Source of the DNA: Photobacterium proteolyticum
GTDB lineage: Bacteria > Pseudomonadota > Gammaproteobacteria > Enterobacterales > Vibrionaceae
Direction: 5' to 3'
Assembly (NCBI RefSeq): GCF_001939735.1
Contig: NZ_MJIL01000084.1
Location: 110,032-174,031, forward strand
Length of the DNA: 64,000 bases
Within the stretch, counting starts at the first letter, position 1. The number at the start of each line of letters is the position of its first letter. Below are positions 9,638 through 18,645 of the stretch, in pieces. Position numbers and translations under genes: made by a program. Below the pieces are notes generated by a model. That model was given only the letters and a program-made list of their open reading frames with translations. It was not told the origin of the DNA and ran no database searches.

Positions 9638-10447
9638 ATGTACAAACTGGTTGCACTCGATATGGATGGCACCCTGCTTAACTCGCAGAAAGAGATTTCT
9701 GTACGCACCAAGCAAGCAATTAAAGACGCTAGAGAGCAAGGCGTTCATGTCGTATTAGCTTCTGGCCGACCACTTGAGGGAATGGCGGACTACCTTGCAC
9801 AGCTAGGCATGACCAGCAATGACGACTATGTACTTAGCTATAATGCGTCGCTGGTACAGCGCGTTGAAAGCAAAGAGATTATCAGAAAGCAAATCATGAA
9901 AGGCAGCGATGCCAAGAACATTGCCAGCCTTGGCCACGATCTGGGAGTGTTCGTCCATGCGTTTTCACCGTCTCGCGGCCTGATCACACCTCAAAACAAC
10001 ACCTACACTCAGCATGAATCGACGATCAACGGCGTTGAAGTCACCGAGATTGATTTTGCCGAGCTCGACAACGATGAAGAAATCATCAAGGTGATGATGG
10101 TCGCCGATCCTGACGTTCTGTCATCAGCGATTGCCCAGCTACCTGAGTCACTATACGAGCAGTACACGATTGTGCAAAGTGCACCATTCTTCCTTGAGCT
10201 GCTAAACCCTAAAAGCAACAAAGGCGCTGGTGTTGCCATGCTGGCTGAGCACCTTGGGATTGATGCAAGTGAAGTGATCTGTATGGGTGATGCCGGTAAC
10301 GACCATCACATGATCAAATATGCCGGACTTGGTGTGGCTATGGGTAACGCTACTGAAGATACCAAAGCCTTAGCGAACCATATCACAAACAGCAATGATG
10401 ATGATGGTGTTGCCCTGGTGATTGAAGAGTTTATTCTTAAGAAATAA
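9638..10447 (+). CDS. yidA: Cof-type HAD phosphatase, YidA-like
   Basis: The 269-residue protein carries the HAD nucleophile motif LDMDGTLLNS (D8 and D10), motif II LASGRP, and motif IV GDAGNDHHMI near 217. The C2-type cap between them matches E. coli YidA (270 aa) in length and in segments such as SAPFFLELLNPKSNKG. YidA dephosphorylates sugar phosphates in the cytoplasm. It is a single-gene unit with its own terminator immediately downstream. Confidence 0.88.
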   Translation: MYKLVALDMDGTLLNSQKEISVRTKQAIKDAREQGVHVVLASGRPLEGMADYLAQLGMTSNDDYVLSYNASLVQRVESKEIIRKQIMKGSDAKNIASLGHDLGVFVHAFSPSRGLITPQNNTYTQHESTINGVEVTEIDFAELDNDEEIIKVMMVADPDVLSSAIAQLPESLYEQYTIVQSAPFFLELLNPKSNKGAGVAMLAEHLGIDASEVICMGDAGNDHHMIKYAGLGVAMGNATEDTKALANHITNSNDDDGVALVIEEFILKK

Positions 10448-10457
10448 CTGAATAGTA

Positions 10458-10486
10458 AAAAGCAGGCTGTAAACACAGCCTGCTTT
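10458..10486 (+). terminator. Intrinsic terminator after the YidA-like gene
   Basis: AAAGCAGGCTGT and ACAGCCTGCTTT pair around a short loop about 10 bp after the stop. The A-run and T-run on the two sides let it work in both directions, so it may also serve the inhibitor genes on the other strand. Confidence 0.85.
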
Positions 10487-10511
10487 GTCGCTAACCAATG
10501 CTTATGATGGC

Positions 10512-10832
10512 TTAAGCAACTTCGATTGTGACTTCTACCGTTTCTACCGCTTCGCTACTGCCCGGTGGGCAATGTACAAAACACACTCTTCCCGTCCCCT
10601 GACGGATAGCTTCAAACTGATAAATGTTCTTAACCGGACTACCAAGTAAACCAATGTTGGTTTCAAGATTTACAATTTGGGTGAGTTTATAAGTCCCCGA
10701 ATTATCCGGAATCACAGACCAGGTATACCCAGTCGAAACATTCGTATCAACAATGAAGTTAGCAAGTTGATGCAACGCAACTTTGTTTATTGCACCTGGA
10801 ACCGGCAAAATTTCCTGTTTTTCCATAGTCAT
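10512..10832 (-). CDS. Chagasin-type (I42) cysteine-protease inhibitor, no signal peptide
   Basis: The 106-residue protein fits the chagasin/ICP fold of MEROPS family I42. Loop L2 appears as NVSTGYTW (residues 31-38; family NPTTGY), loop L4 as LLGSPV (62-67; family GxGG-like), and the last loop as HCPPG (87-91) where the family usually has RPW. No signal peptide or lipobox is visible, unlike many bacterial I42 proteins. The start at 10832 follows GAGGAG. It lies 70 bp after a cystatin-like gene on the same strand, so the two probably form one operon of cysteine-protease inhibitors. The altered third loop leaves activity uncertain. Confidence 0.75.
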   Translation of the reverse strand: MTMEKQEILPVPGAINKVALHQLANFIVDTNVSTGYTWSVIPDNSGTYKLTQIVNLETNIGLLGSPVKNIYQFEAIRQGTGRVCFVHCPPGSSEAVETVEVTIEVA

Positions 10833-10902
10833 AACTTGTCACTCCTCATTCCATTGAGCCCAAAATGTAGCCGTCTAATCAATAGTATCCAGGTTGTGGA
10901 CA

Positions 10903-11202
10903 TTAAGGTGCAACACGCTCAATTTCAGTAATGGAATAATGGACTTTTCCTTCCCGGTCTGGCAGTGATACAAAAATATGTACTTTAGCCATGTAGGCTT
11001 CGGCATCAGGATAAACAGGCTGCGCACGGCAGAAGTAAACATAATTTGTACCTGCGACAACTTGTTGCTGACCGGCAAGCGGTGTGTAGTCAACGCCCAC
11101 AATAGAGTGCATGACTTCAAAAGCCGCGACCATTTGTAAGGGAAACTCTTCAGGTAGAAGAAGTGAGCCGTAAGCGCCAACGATACTGACATTGTTTGAC
11201 AT
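10903..11202 (-). CDS. Cystatin-like small protein
   Basis: The start is the ATG at 11202 (MSNNVSIVGAYG), with AGGAG seven bases upstream; an upstream in-frame extension to 11271 overlaps that ribosome-binding site. The 99-residue protein has the three cues of a stefin-type cystatin: an early glycine segment (VGAYG), a long helix (LQMVAAFEVMHSIV) and the central QVVAG loop (residues 47-51) followed by TNYVYFCRA. No signal peptide is seen, as in cytoplasmic stefins. It precedes the I42-type inhibitor gene. The target protease is unknown, and no cysteine protease is encoded in the window. Confidence 0.7.
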   Translation of the reverse strand: MSNNVSIVGAYGSLLLPEEFPLQMVAAFEVMHSIVGVDYTPLAGQQQVVAGTNYVYFCRAQPVYPDAEAYMAKVHIFVSLPDREGKVHYSITEIERVAP

Positions 11203-11558
11203 AATATGTCTCCTGATTGATGGTGTTATTATTGGACTGATTAATTCAGGAGAGATGTTATAGCCATTCAAGAAAGATAACGATTACACTTTATTACACG
11301 AACTATAGGAATTTGATTACTAAAGCTTTCTTCATGGGTTATTCTCTATTACGGGTTGATATTAGCCACAGGACGTACCATACAAAATACCCTCAACGAG
11401 ACATACAATTGCAACAATGAGATAGTTATATTTAGCGCATTATCACTGCCAACAAAAAAGCCGATCTTATTGATCGGCTTTTCTTCAGTTATTCAGCGGT
11501 TCAATTGTCGTTTGTCACCGGGTTGAGCGCCCTCTGTTAGCGACAACAGACAGCTTGA
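11203..11558. other. Intergenic region with cystatin-gene promoter side and one terminator
   Basis: This AT-rich gap holds the presumed promoter of the inhibitor operon on the right of 11202 and a terminator at 11454-11484. No additional open frame has a convincing start. Confidence 0.5.
11454..11484 (-). terminator. Intrinsic terminator of the 63-residue gene
   Basis: AAGCCGATC and GATCGGCTT pair around TTATT. On the minus strand the stem is followed by a run of six T, so it fits termination of the small gene at 11559-11750. Confidence 0.8.
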
Positions 11559-11750
11559 TCACAGCAGTCCCTCAACGCGAGCCTGGTGCAAAACAATGGG
11601 ATCCACAGCGGCATAAGCCGCATCCCATAGTGCACCAATATACATTCGTTCTTTACCTTTTGCCGCGCGTTCCAACTGGTCAAGCTTTCGTAGCTCATCC
11701 AATGTTAGCGGCTGCTTAAACAGTGCCTTAGCCCTCTCTAGTTTTTCCAT
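11559..11750 (-). CDS. Small hypothetical protein (63 aa)
   Basis: This hydrophilic, probably helical protein starts MEKLERAKALFKQPLTLDELRKLDQ-like and continues with a cluster of charged residues. The ribosome-binding site GAGGA lies seven bases before the ATG, and a strong terminator follows on the same strand, so the frame is likely a true gene. I do not recognise a family. It has no membrane segment or signal peptide. Confidence 0.6.
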   Translation of the reverse strand: MEKLERAKALFKQPLTLDELRKLDQLERAAKGKERMYIGALWDAAYAAVDPIVLHQARVEGLL

Positions 11751-12052
11751 GTGCCTATCCTCGCAATATCAAATTGAGAAGCTAACTAGACTTAATAAGC
11801 TAGCTGGCCAGTTTGATATCACGATGGCGTCATCCGTTCAGATCCCATCGCCTCAGTTCGCAATTCCATTATAAATGTAAGTGTATTTTGATGTGTGATA
11901 GATAGCGTGACTCAAGCCTCAATAGCTGAAATATTATTCACGGATTTGTCTGTAAGGTATGAGGAAGATAAAAGGAAAGCATCGCATTATCGTTCAATAA
12001 TATTCAGCCTCCAACTTTACTGGAGGCCTTCTCGTTATCTTATATGGCATCT
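11751..12052. other. Intergenic region without recognised gene
   Basis: It contains a hairpin at 12007-12027 (GCCTCCA/TGGAGGC) near the end of the GFA gene that may act as a weak terminator. Nothing else is recognisable. Confidence 0.4.
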
Positions 12053-12463
12053 CTACATTTCAGGCATCATCTCAAATTTCGGTAATGCCGGGTCCATATG
12101 ATCCCAGGACGCCCCGCGGCTGGAATACACAACCATTTCAGGTTTGAATAACTCCAAATTGTGCAAACTCCCCACCCGAATAAACTCAAACTGTGGCATA
12201 CCACTATTCTCAGCGTAAATGTGACAACCACAACTAGGACAAAATCCCCTTCTCACCACATTACCGCTTTCAGCTGTCTTCTCATGAAAACTCAACTGCC
12301 CCTTGATCTTTAAACTCCCTTTAGGAACAGCGATATTTGAAATATGGCCTGCCCCGCTTATTTTCTGACAATCCGTACATTGACAGTGCCCCGCCATAAC
12401 TGCGTGTTCGGTACATTCATAGGATATTGAACCGCATAAACACTCGCCTGTTAGCCTTTCCAT
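12053..12463 (-). CDS. GFA-family (glutathione-dependent formaldehyde-activating-like) protein
   Basis: The 136-residue zinc protein shows the GFA/Mss4-like cysteine pattern: GECLCGS near residue 8, HCQCTDCQK near 27 and FCPSCGCHIY near 75. The family includes S-(hydroxymethyl)glutathione synthase-like proteins, although most members have not been shown to carry that reaction. It is divergent from an HxlR-type regulator whose family often senses formaldehyde or reactive aldehydes or quinones. The pair is therefore likely one detoxification unit. Confidence 0.87.
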   Translation of the reverse strand: MERLTGECLCGSISYECTEHAVMAGHCQCTDCQKISGAGHISNIAVPKGSLKIKGQLSFHEKTAESGNVVRRGFCPSCGCHIYAENSGMPQFEFIRVGSLHNLELFKPEMVVYSSRGASWDHMDPALPKFEMMPEM

Positions 12464-12572
12464 GAGTCGCCTCCTAATCGTTTACATAGTTGAAATTAAA
12501 GATAGTAATGTAACTTCAAAAACGCAAGTAACTATACTAAAATTCAGAAGAGTTGCTTTAGTGGAGTACTCA

Positions 12573-12932
12573 ATGGATAACAAACCTTCGTTTAAACGCT
12601 CTGGCTGCCCAATCGTGAATAGCCTAGATATATTTGGAGATAAATGGACACTTGTTGTATTGAGAGATCTTCATTGTGGTAAGAAAACCTATAGTGATTT
12701 AGTCAGCTCACCAGAGAAGATCCCAACTAATAGACTGGCTGAAAGACTAAAACGGCTTGAAGCTGAAGGCATTATTTCAAAAGTTGCCTATCAACATCGC
12801 CCCAAAAGATATGAGTACCTATTAACGCAAAAAGGGAAAGATCTCTTACCTATTCTTCAAGAGCTAGCAAGGTGGGGTAACAAATATGTTGAAGGTTCTT
12901 GGATACCACCGGAGTGGTTTATGAAAGTCTAG
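12573..12932 (+). CDS. HxlR-family transcriptional regulator
   Basis: The preferred start is the ATG at 12573 (MDNKPSFKRSGCPIVNSLDI), preceded by GGAG; the frame is open further upstream but that part overlaps the divergent gene's promoter. The 119-residue protein has the HxlR winged helix with the conserved early cysteine (SGCPI), GDKWTLVVLRDL and the wing segment near YEYLLTQKGKDLLPIL. It probably regulates the divergent GFA gene in response to electrophiles through the cysteine. Confidence 0.9.
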   Translation: MDNKPSFKRSGCPIVNSLDIFGDKWTLVVLRDLHCGKKTYSDLVSSPEKIPTNRLAERLKRLEAEGIISKVAYQHRPKRYEYLLTQKGKDLLPILQELARWGNKYVEGSWIPPEWFMKV

Positions 12933-13062
12933 ATATATGCTTTTAAGCTAATTAGGTAGAATCTCAAAGTCATAACGGACCCAAAGACAGATTGCATGTA
13001 AGGTAAAGGTTGCAGGCAGCGCATCACCACTGTTTTTTCTTAGACAAACCCGCCTGCAACCT

Positions 13063-14046
13063 TTAATACTCAGCGCGTACTTTTATTGAAATGGTATCAC
13101 CCTCAAATCGTCCGCTCACCTCAATGTCATGAAGCCATTTCAACTCAGCCGCAAGTTTGGTTCGATGCCACTTAGCTCGGTAACTCAATACAGGGCCAAT
13201 ACCAATAGCCTGACTCTTCATTTCTCCCAGCACAGCCCCTTGACCACTATCACCGGTTAACTGTTGATACCAGTAACCGCTGACGCCGATACCGGTAAAC
13301 CCTCCCAGCAAGATAATGTTCTGAACAAATGTCGACTCGATATGAGCTTGTGTCCCCGTCAGGTAATCAGCATCACTGTTACTGCTATTGAATTCTATTC
13401 CACCAAAGACTGAGAACTCTCTTCCGATAGCCGGTTCGATATGCACAAATCCCAACGAAGGACTAATGGTCCAGTAGTTCTTACCCGTATTGGCCAGACG
13501 CCCTAGTTCGTAATCGCCCGTTGGGGCATAAAGAGCAAGGCGATAATCCCCCCACCACTCTCTGTTGATTGTATGAGCGAACATCAGAGGCTGGATGACC
13601 ACATCCCCCAAGCCGCTTTGCTCTGATACGACTCTTCTGGAAACAGTATCTTGCCCCCCCGTTTCATCCACAATGTCAGCTGATACTCTCATCGATATAT
13701 AAGGAAATGTCACTCCCGCGTTAAACACCCAGCCATCAGCAAATTCATCGGCAGGGCTCCAGCGAAAATCCAGGGCGACCTCGTCAGTCTCAATATCCGC
13801 CTCTGTTACAATTTGACCAGCCATTGGCAACTTTGAATTGCCCGACGTTCCTTCGAAGCTGTTGGCTATCAAGCGCACTAAAACGGCTTCATTTGACAGT
13901 GACAGATCAATGCTCGACGCCATATAACCGGGAAGGTAATGGCCACTTCCTCCCTCTTCGGCAAAAACCGGTGATGAGATAACAACCGACCAGCCGCCAA
14001 ACATCAGTAATGTCCATCGCAAAAAACACAAAACGTACTCTGCCAT
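13063..14046 (-). CDS. Outer-membrane protein, MetA-pathway-of-phenol-degradation (SphA-like) family
   Basis: The 327-residue protein has a signal peptide (LLMFGGWSVVISSPVFAEE) and then a beta-barrel with the family's early HYLPGYMAS segment, a GLGDVVIQPLMF motif, the YAPTGDYE segment and the NYWTISPSLGF segment. It ends in an aromatic residue after alternating strands, as expected for an outer-membrane protein. Relatives are annotated as transporters in phenol or hydrocarbon catabolism, but no catabolic genes are nearby. It is a single-gene unit. Confidence 0.8.
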   Translation of the reverse strand: MAEYVLCFLRWTLLMFGGWSVVISSPVFAEEGGSGHYLPGYMASSIDLSLSNEAVLVRLIANSFEGTSGNSKLPMAGQIVTEADIETDEVALDFRWSPADEFADGWVFNAGVTFPYISMRVSADIVDETGGQDTVSRRVVSEQSGLGDVVIQPLMFAHTINREWWGDYRLALYAPTGDYELGRLANTGKNYWTISPSLGFVHIEPAIGREFSVFGGIEFNSSNSDADYLTGTQAHIESTFVQNIILLGGFTGIGVSGYWYQQLTGDSGQGAVLGEMKSQAIGIGPVLSYRAKWHRTKLAAELKWLHDIEVSGRFEGDTISIKVRAEY

Positions 14047-14781
14047 AAAACAACCAATCCGACTTATAAATGGGCAACTCCATTCAAGCTAGAGTGTCAA
14101 AATTCCGTCAGGTGCTGGGTATATACAGAACAGCTTAGCCAACGCAAGGCTGAAAGCTGTAGCCACGATAAGAAAACCCTCGATAATATTATTGATGAGA
14201 TGCTTCACTGAGAATGAGATAAGGCACAGGAGATACTATGATGTCAAAGCTCCCCCATAAAACCCATATCAGAAATGCGTAATTTTTGTGCTTTTAATAA
14301 ATCTCATAATAAATTTTACGTACATTTATCACAAAACCGTACCTTGATAGAAGATCAGCAATCAGTAAGTATTTACCGCTTGGGTGACCTGCTTTTCCAT
14401 AACCTTGACATTGCTCAATGTTACACACGGTTCAAGTCATCTGACCAGAATGTAACACAATGAAAATGAAAGCTAACTGGAAAAATCAGCATAGTTTATG
14501 ATATTATCATTTAGTTAAGAAACTAATAGAGCTAACTAAATTTACATGACTAAGTTTTGTAGTTCTTGCTATTACCAAACTGCTCGAAAGCGAACAATAA
14601 TCAAGCAAGATAAACATTGGTAATAATATTCATAACTCATAAGCAGCATGTTTTTTGAATTACATTCACTTGTGAATGTTCAATCGATAATGCCTGCCTG
14701 TTTTTCGAAACAAACATTAAACAATCATCAGGGACTGATGATGCTAGGTATATCAACAAACACTAAAATAAGAGAGAAGCT
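14047..14781. other. AT-rich intergenic region of about 735 bp
   Basis: I see no convincing gene. A 14-codon ORF at about 14237 has a good GGAG site but is too short to assess. A short imperfect palindrome (CATCAGGGACTGATG) at about 14728 lies just before the next gene and may be regulatory. Confidence 0.4.
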
Positions 14782-16323
14782 ATGAACGATTTGATTCAGT
14801 TAGCCTCACAATACCGTGGGCTACTGTCGGTTGTGGTATCCACACTGTCCTTCTTGGTAATAACTTACGTGTGGTGGAGTAGAATTTCACTGTGGTTAAA
14901 GTCAATTTCCTACCGCCTTCCACTCATCGGCATCAACAACCGCCTATCACGTCGTCTTGAAATGGACGATCAGGGTTGGTTTAACGCTGAACGTGAAGTC
15001 TGTAACTCATTCGTTCGCGAATACGACAAATACAGCGCTGATAAAGAGCACTATCAACAGGCAAGCATCTACCTGGATAAAGTCGGAGACAAAGGGATCA
15101 CTCCGCTTAAATGGTACCACTGGCTTGGTCTATCTGTTCTGGTTCTCATCGAAGCAGCTGGTTTTGCCTATGTATTGGCTGGCTTTACCCTTCAGGACGC
15201 GAGTGAAGCGCTGCAAAAAGAAGCAGCGATTGCGATTGCGATGCTGATCAGTGCTTTGTTGGTAGTACTTACTCACGCCATGGGTGGTGAGCTATACCGT
15301 AACCAGCAAATCGACAAAGTACGACTACGTTGGCAGAACTCGCCTAACAAGCCAAACATCATCGAGCCAAACAACAGTGTGAGCTTGAAGTCGAAGCTAA
15401 ACCACATCGATGACAATGAACCGGGCTGGCAGCAAATGGCTAACCGTCTGGACAAGGTTAATGCCAACTTCTCCAAAACCTGGGTGATGACAATCGTAAC
15501 GTTGATCTTCATTGTTATCGTTGCCTCTGGCGCAACCTACGTTCGTGGACAGGTACTTGAAAAACTTGCTATCGAACAAGTTCAAGGAGAAGTTTCTTCC
15601 ACTGATGATGTGTTCACTTTTGACGACCCGTTTGCACCACCAGCAGAAGCTATCGAAACGAACGACGCTGCAGATAAGAAAGCCTTGCAAGAAAAAATGT
15701 CAGCCCACAAGAAAGCAGGCTGGACGACCTTCATCATCCTGGCCGTTATCTTCATTGCTATGCAGTGTTACAGTATTTACCTGGGTTTCAAAACAACCTT
15801 CTCAGGTAAAGAGTCCAAAGATGCCTACGGCTACGTTCATGAGTTCGAAAACGTAACCAGCTTCGTCGCCCACCACAATGCGAAACGCGATGAAGTCGCC
15901 CGTATTGCACAGCGCGTACTGTCTCACCTGCAGGCTAAAATTTCTCGTTACGCCCAGAAGAACTCTGGTGAACAGCAAGTACTGCACGCTGCGGCAAACC
16001 CGACCAACCGTAATTTCATCAACTTCATCAAGCTGGAAGTACTGCGTCACACCCAGAAAGTTACATTGGCTGAAACGGCTAAACCAGCACCAGTTCAGCC
16101 AGCTGTAGCGCCAGTTACGCCAACACCCGCGGCTCCAGCAGCTTCAGCAGCTTCAGCAGCTTCAGCGGAAGGTGATATTGATCCAGCTATTATTGCACGA
16201 GTGAAAAATCACGATATCGAAGGTCTTTCTGACGAAGTTGTTATCAAAGCGATGGCACAAATCAAGCAGCAGAAAGAAGAAACGCCGGAAGAGCGTCTGG
16301 CGCGTCTGCAGGCAATGGTATAA
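14782..16323 (+). CDS. Multi-pass inner-membrane protein of unknown function
   Basis: The 513-residue protein has hydrophobic segments at roughly residues 13-32, 113-135, 145-168, 235-256 and 315-337. The long last part (about 340-513) is soluble and includes an Ala/Pro-rich linker made of four copies of a 9-bp unit at 16132-16167 (AASAAS run), followed by a charged helix ending RLARLQAMV. I do not recognise a family; it is not MotA, TolQ or ExbB by motif. The gene begins with GAGAG upstream and is followed after 14 bp by an exported VWA-like protein, then by an OmpA-like lipoprotein. The three likely form an envelope-spanning assembly. Confidence 0.7.
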   Translation: MNDLIQLASQYRGLLSVVVSTLSFLVITYVWWSRISLWLKSISYRLPLIGINNRLSRRLEMDDQGWFNAEREVCNSFVREYDKYSADKEHYQQASIYLDKVGDKGITPLKWYHWLGLSVLVLIEAAGFAYVLAGFTLQDASEALQKEAAIAIAMLISALLVVLTHAMGGELYRNQQIDKVRLRWQNSPNKPNIIEPNNSVSLKSKLNHIDDNEPGWQQMANRLDKVNANFSKTWVMTIVTLIFIVIVASGATYVRGQVLEKLAIEQVQGEVSSTDDVFTFDDPFAPPAEAIETNDAADKKALQEKMSAHKKAGWTTFIILAVIFIAMQCYSIYLGFKTTFSGKESKDAYGYVHEFENVTSFVAHHNAKRDEVARIAQRVLSHLQAKISRYAQKNSGEQQVLHAAANPTNRNFINFIKLEVLRHTQKVTLAETAKPAPVQPAVAPVTPTPAAPAASAASAASAEGDIDPAIIARVKNHDIEGLSDEVVIKAMAQIKQQKEETPEERLARLQAMV

Positions 16324-16337
16324 ACAAGGATCACATA

Positions 16338-17174
16338 ATGAAAAGATCATGGATTCTTCCGGCTCTGCTGACTCTTGGTTGTAGCCTGTCTGCCAATGCT
16401 GCGATTGATCGCAATGATGTGCCGAGCTGTACAAGTTCGCTACCTCAAGAGCTGGTTAACCACTCGAATGAGCGTGAACTGTTCATTGTTCTCGACCGTA
16501 CGATGGCGCACAGCCTGCATGACAACATGAAGAGCGAAATGTATCAGCAGATCAAACGCTTCCTTGAACCTGGTGATGCTGTTCAAATGGTTCAGTTCTC
16601 GTCGTTCTACAACGATGGCTATACCAATATCGCGTTTCAGGGTAAAACGGATTTGCCACTTGCTCCCGAGCAACGTAACCATGTCAGAAAATCTCAGCTG
16701 GCGAAGCTTGATAAGTGCCTGAAGAAGCAGTCGGTGTTCTTCGTCAACAAAATCGGTCAAACACTGAAAGACTCTTTTGTTGCCCAGGAAACCCCAACCA
16801 ATACCGAGCTGATTGGCACCCTAAGTGACATTGCCAGCCAGATTGTCGCCAACTCTTCTGCCAAGCGTAAAGTTGTTCTGCTCGTTAGCGACATGCTGGA
16901 AAACTCGGATATTACCTCCTTCTACGGTAATGGCCGTATCCGTACGATTGACCCGCAGAAAGAGCTTGCTCTGGTTAGCCAAAAGAGCATGTTTACAGAC
17001 TTTGCGAATGCGGATATCTACATCATTGGTACCGGTGTACTACCTGGCGGTCAGTCCTATGTTTCAACTCAAAAGATGAAACAACTGCAGACATTCTGGC
17101 AGGGATACTTCCAGCAAAGTAATGCCAAGCTCCTGGGGATGGGGCGGCCTATGTTACTTAGCCAAATGAAGTAA
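16338..17174 (+). CDS. Exported von Willebrand factor A-like protein
   Basis: A signal peptide (MKRSWILPALLTLGCSLSANA) precedes a 257-residue mature protein. The fold cues of a VWA domain are visible: a first strand ELFIVLDRTM in the place of the metal-binding DxSxS, and a later KRKVVLLVSDMLENS where the family has a conserved strand and Asp. The first metal motif is altered to DRT, so metal binding may differ. It is the second gene of the three-gene module and should be periplasmic. No family name is recognised. Confidence 0.65.
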   Translation: MKRSWILPALLTLGCSLSANAAIDRNDVPSCTSSLPQELVNHSNERELFIVLDRTMAHSLHDNMKSEMYQQIKRFLEPGDAVQMVQFSSFYNDGYTNIAFQGKTDLPLAPEQRNHVRKSQLAKLDKCLKKQSVFFVNKIGQTLKDSFVAQETPTNTELIGTLSDIASQIVANSSAKRKVVLLVSDMLENSDITSFYGNGRIRTIDPQKELALVSQKSMFTDFANADIYIIGTGVLPGGQSYVSTQKMKQLQTFWQGYFQQSNAKLLGMGRPMLLSQMK

Positions 17175-17182
17175 CACTCAAT

Positions 17183-17220
17183 ACCCAACAAGCCAACTTA
17201 TGTTGGCTTGTTGGGTGTTT
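17183..17220 (+). terminator. Hairpin terminator between the VWA-like and OmpA-like genes
   Basis: ACCCAACAAGCCAA and TTGGCTTGTTGGGT form a perfect stem followed by GTTTGCTTT. It may reduce, rather than abolish, read-through into the lipoprotein gene. Confidence 0.75.
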
Positions 17221-17307
17221 GCTTTAAACAAATAGAATCTTGTAGTCCAATCGCTGACTTAACCCTGACTGCAAAAGAACCACTTTGAAAAGGACTAGGT
17301 TATCAAC

Positions 17308-18594
17308 GTGCTTAACGTATTCACTGGCTATCAACACAACAGCTCGAAGCTTGCCAGAAAACTACTCTTAGGCTTGGGTCTCCTCTTGGTATTATCTGGT
17401 TGTTCTTCCACCGATAAGGTAAAGAGCACTGAGAAAAAGGGCTATTCGGACCAGCAACTTGCCCAAATGTATGCATCCGAGATGGACATCCGGACTGAAG
17501 ATATCTACCTGTCTAATAACGGCAGCAAAAAGAAAGTGGGTACCAAAACCACGTTTCTCAAATTATTCAAATCCGGTGAGACAACGATCACCAACCGCTC
17601 TTACCGAGGCTACTTCTACGGTCGCTCGCTAAATATCAACAAAAGGCAGTCATATGTGTTGATCCTTGGCCATACTGACAACAGCGGTAAGGCTGACTTG
17701 AACCTGGAAGTCTCTGATAAGAGAGCCAAGTCAATCAGCAACGAATTACTCACGTTCAAGGTCAACAATAAGCATGTCTATTACAAAGGACTGGGCGAAT
17801 ACCAGCCTGTCGCCTCCAACAAAACTGCCGCGGGAAAAGCCCTTAACCGCCGGGTAGAACTGCTTGAATTCTATAACTTCGATGATCTGCAAGCTTATTA
17901 CGATCACCACTATGCAACGCTTTTAACCGCCAAGTATTACGAGCGCAAAAAGCAGAAGCAACAGCAGCAGAAAAAGAAGAACCAGACTGCCAGCAAAAAG
18001 CGTAAAACACCGCCCAAGAAGCTTCCAACGAAGAACTATATCAACTTTGGCGGCGAGCCATACGATATCAATAAAGTCGATATTGTTGATGCCCTTGGCC
18101 CGATCAAGCAAAGTGGCTGGTTCGACTTGTTCACAAAGGCCCATGCCAACGAGCCCCCCCCTCCAACTTGCCTTGACGATATGCCGAAAGACAAGATTAA
18201 GGAAAAGACCCTATCGACCAGCGACTACCTACCGGGAATGAGCCACAAGGCCTGGTGGGCAAAAATGGGAAGAAATGCTGTGCTGATCAACCCTGTCGCC
18301 ATAGCTAAAAAAGACGCAACGCCAGTCGCAATCCCGACGGTAAGCATCTATAAGAACTATAAAACAAACAAGAAAGCGCTGGCGAAGTATCCTTCTGCAG
18401 TAAAAGTTTACAATGCAGAAGACAACATTCTTTTCCGCCTGTTCATTGAAGATAAAAAATCTTCACTGCGCTGTATTGACCTTGTACTTCCAAAGTACGC
18501 GACATCAAAGGAGTACTCTGCACTCAAAGGCAAACTGTATTACAACGCAACAAGAGGGATCAGAATGGTTGATTTTCTTCCTAAGAAACCATAA
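17308..18594 (+). CDS. OmpA-like lipoprotein
   Basis: The start is a GTG at 17308 with AAGGA upstream. The N-terminus has a lipobox (LVLSGC, Cys at about 32) giving a mature lipoprotein. An OmpA-C-like peptidoglycan-binding segment follows at about 115-195 (LILGHTDNSGKADLNLEVS, RAKSISNELL, ALNRRVELL). A Lys/Gln-rich linker (about 210-240) then leads to an unrecognised C-terminal domain with paired cysteines. The protein could tether the module to peptidoglycan. A strong terminator follows. Confidence 0.75.
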   Translation: MLNVFTGYQHNSSKLARKLLLGLGLLLVLSGCSSTDKVKSTEKKGYSDQQLAQMYASEMDIRTEDIYLSNNGSKKKVGTKTTFLKLFKSGETTITNRSYRGYFYGRSLNINKRQSYVLILGHTDNSGKADLNLEVSDKRAKSISNELLTFKVNNKHVYYKGLGEYQPVASNKTAAGKALNRRVELLEFYNFDDLQAYYDHHYATLLTAKYYERKKQKQQQQKKKNQTASKKRKTPPKKLPTKNYINFGGEPYDINKVDIVDALGPIKQSGWFDLFTKAHANEPPPPTCLDDMPKDKIKEKTLSTSDYLPGMSHKAWWAKMGRNAVLINPVAIAKKDATPVAIPTVSIYKNYKTNKKALAKYPSAVKVYNAEDNILFRLFIEDKKSSLRCIDLVLPKYATSKEYSALKGKLYYNATRGIRMVDFLPKKP

Positions 18595-18609
18595 TTCCCC
18601 TTATCTGCA

Positions 18610-18645
18610 GGATACCCGCCCTACTCTTTGGGCGGGTATCCCGTT
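18610..18645 (+). terminator. Strong intrinsic terminator of the lipoprotein gene
   Basis: GGATACCCGCCC and GGGCGGGTATCC form a perfect 12-bp stem with an 8-base loop, 15 bp after the stop codon. Confidence 0.85.

Noticed and set aside
14275..14463. 62-codon ORF
   Set aside because: No ribosome-binding site and no family-like sequence; likely chance in AT-rich DNA.
16132..16167. Four 9-bp tandem repeats as a variable-number locus
   Set aside because: In-frame Ala/Ser linker within the membrane protein; ordinary low-complexity linker, not a separate element.
14782..18594. Zorya-type anti-phage system
   Set aside because: An OmpA-like gene with a membrane gene suggests ZorA/ZorB, but no MotA-like motif, helicase or nuclease gene is present.
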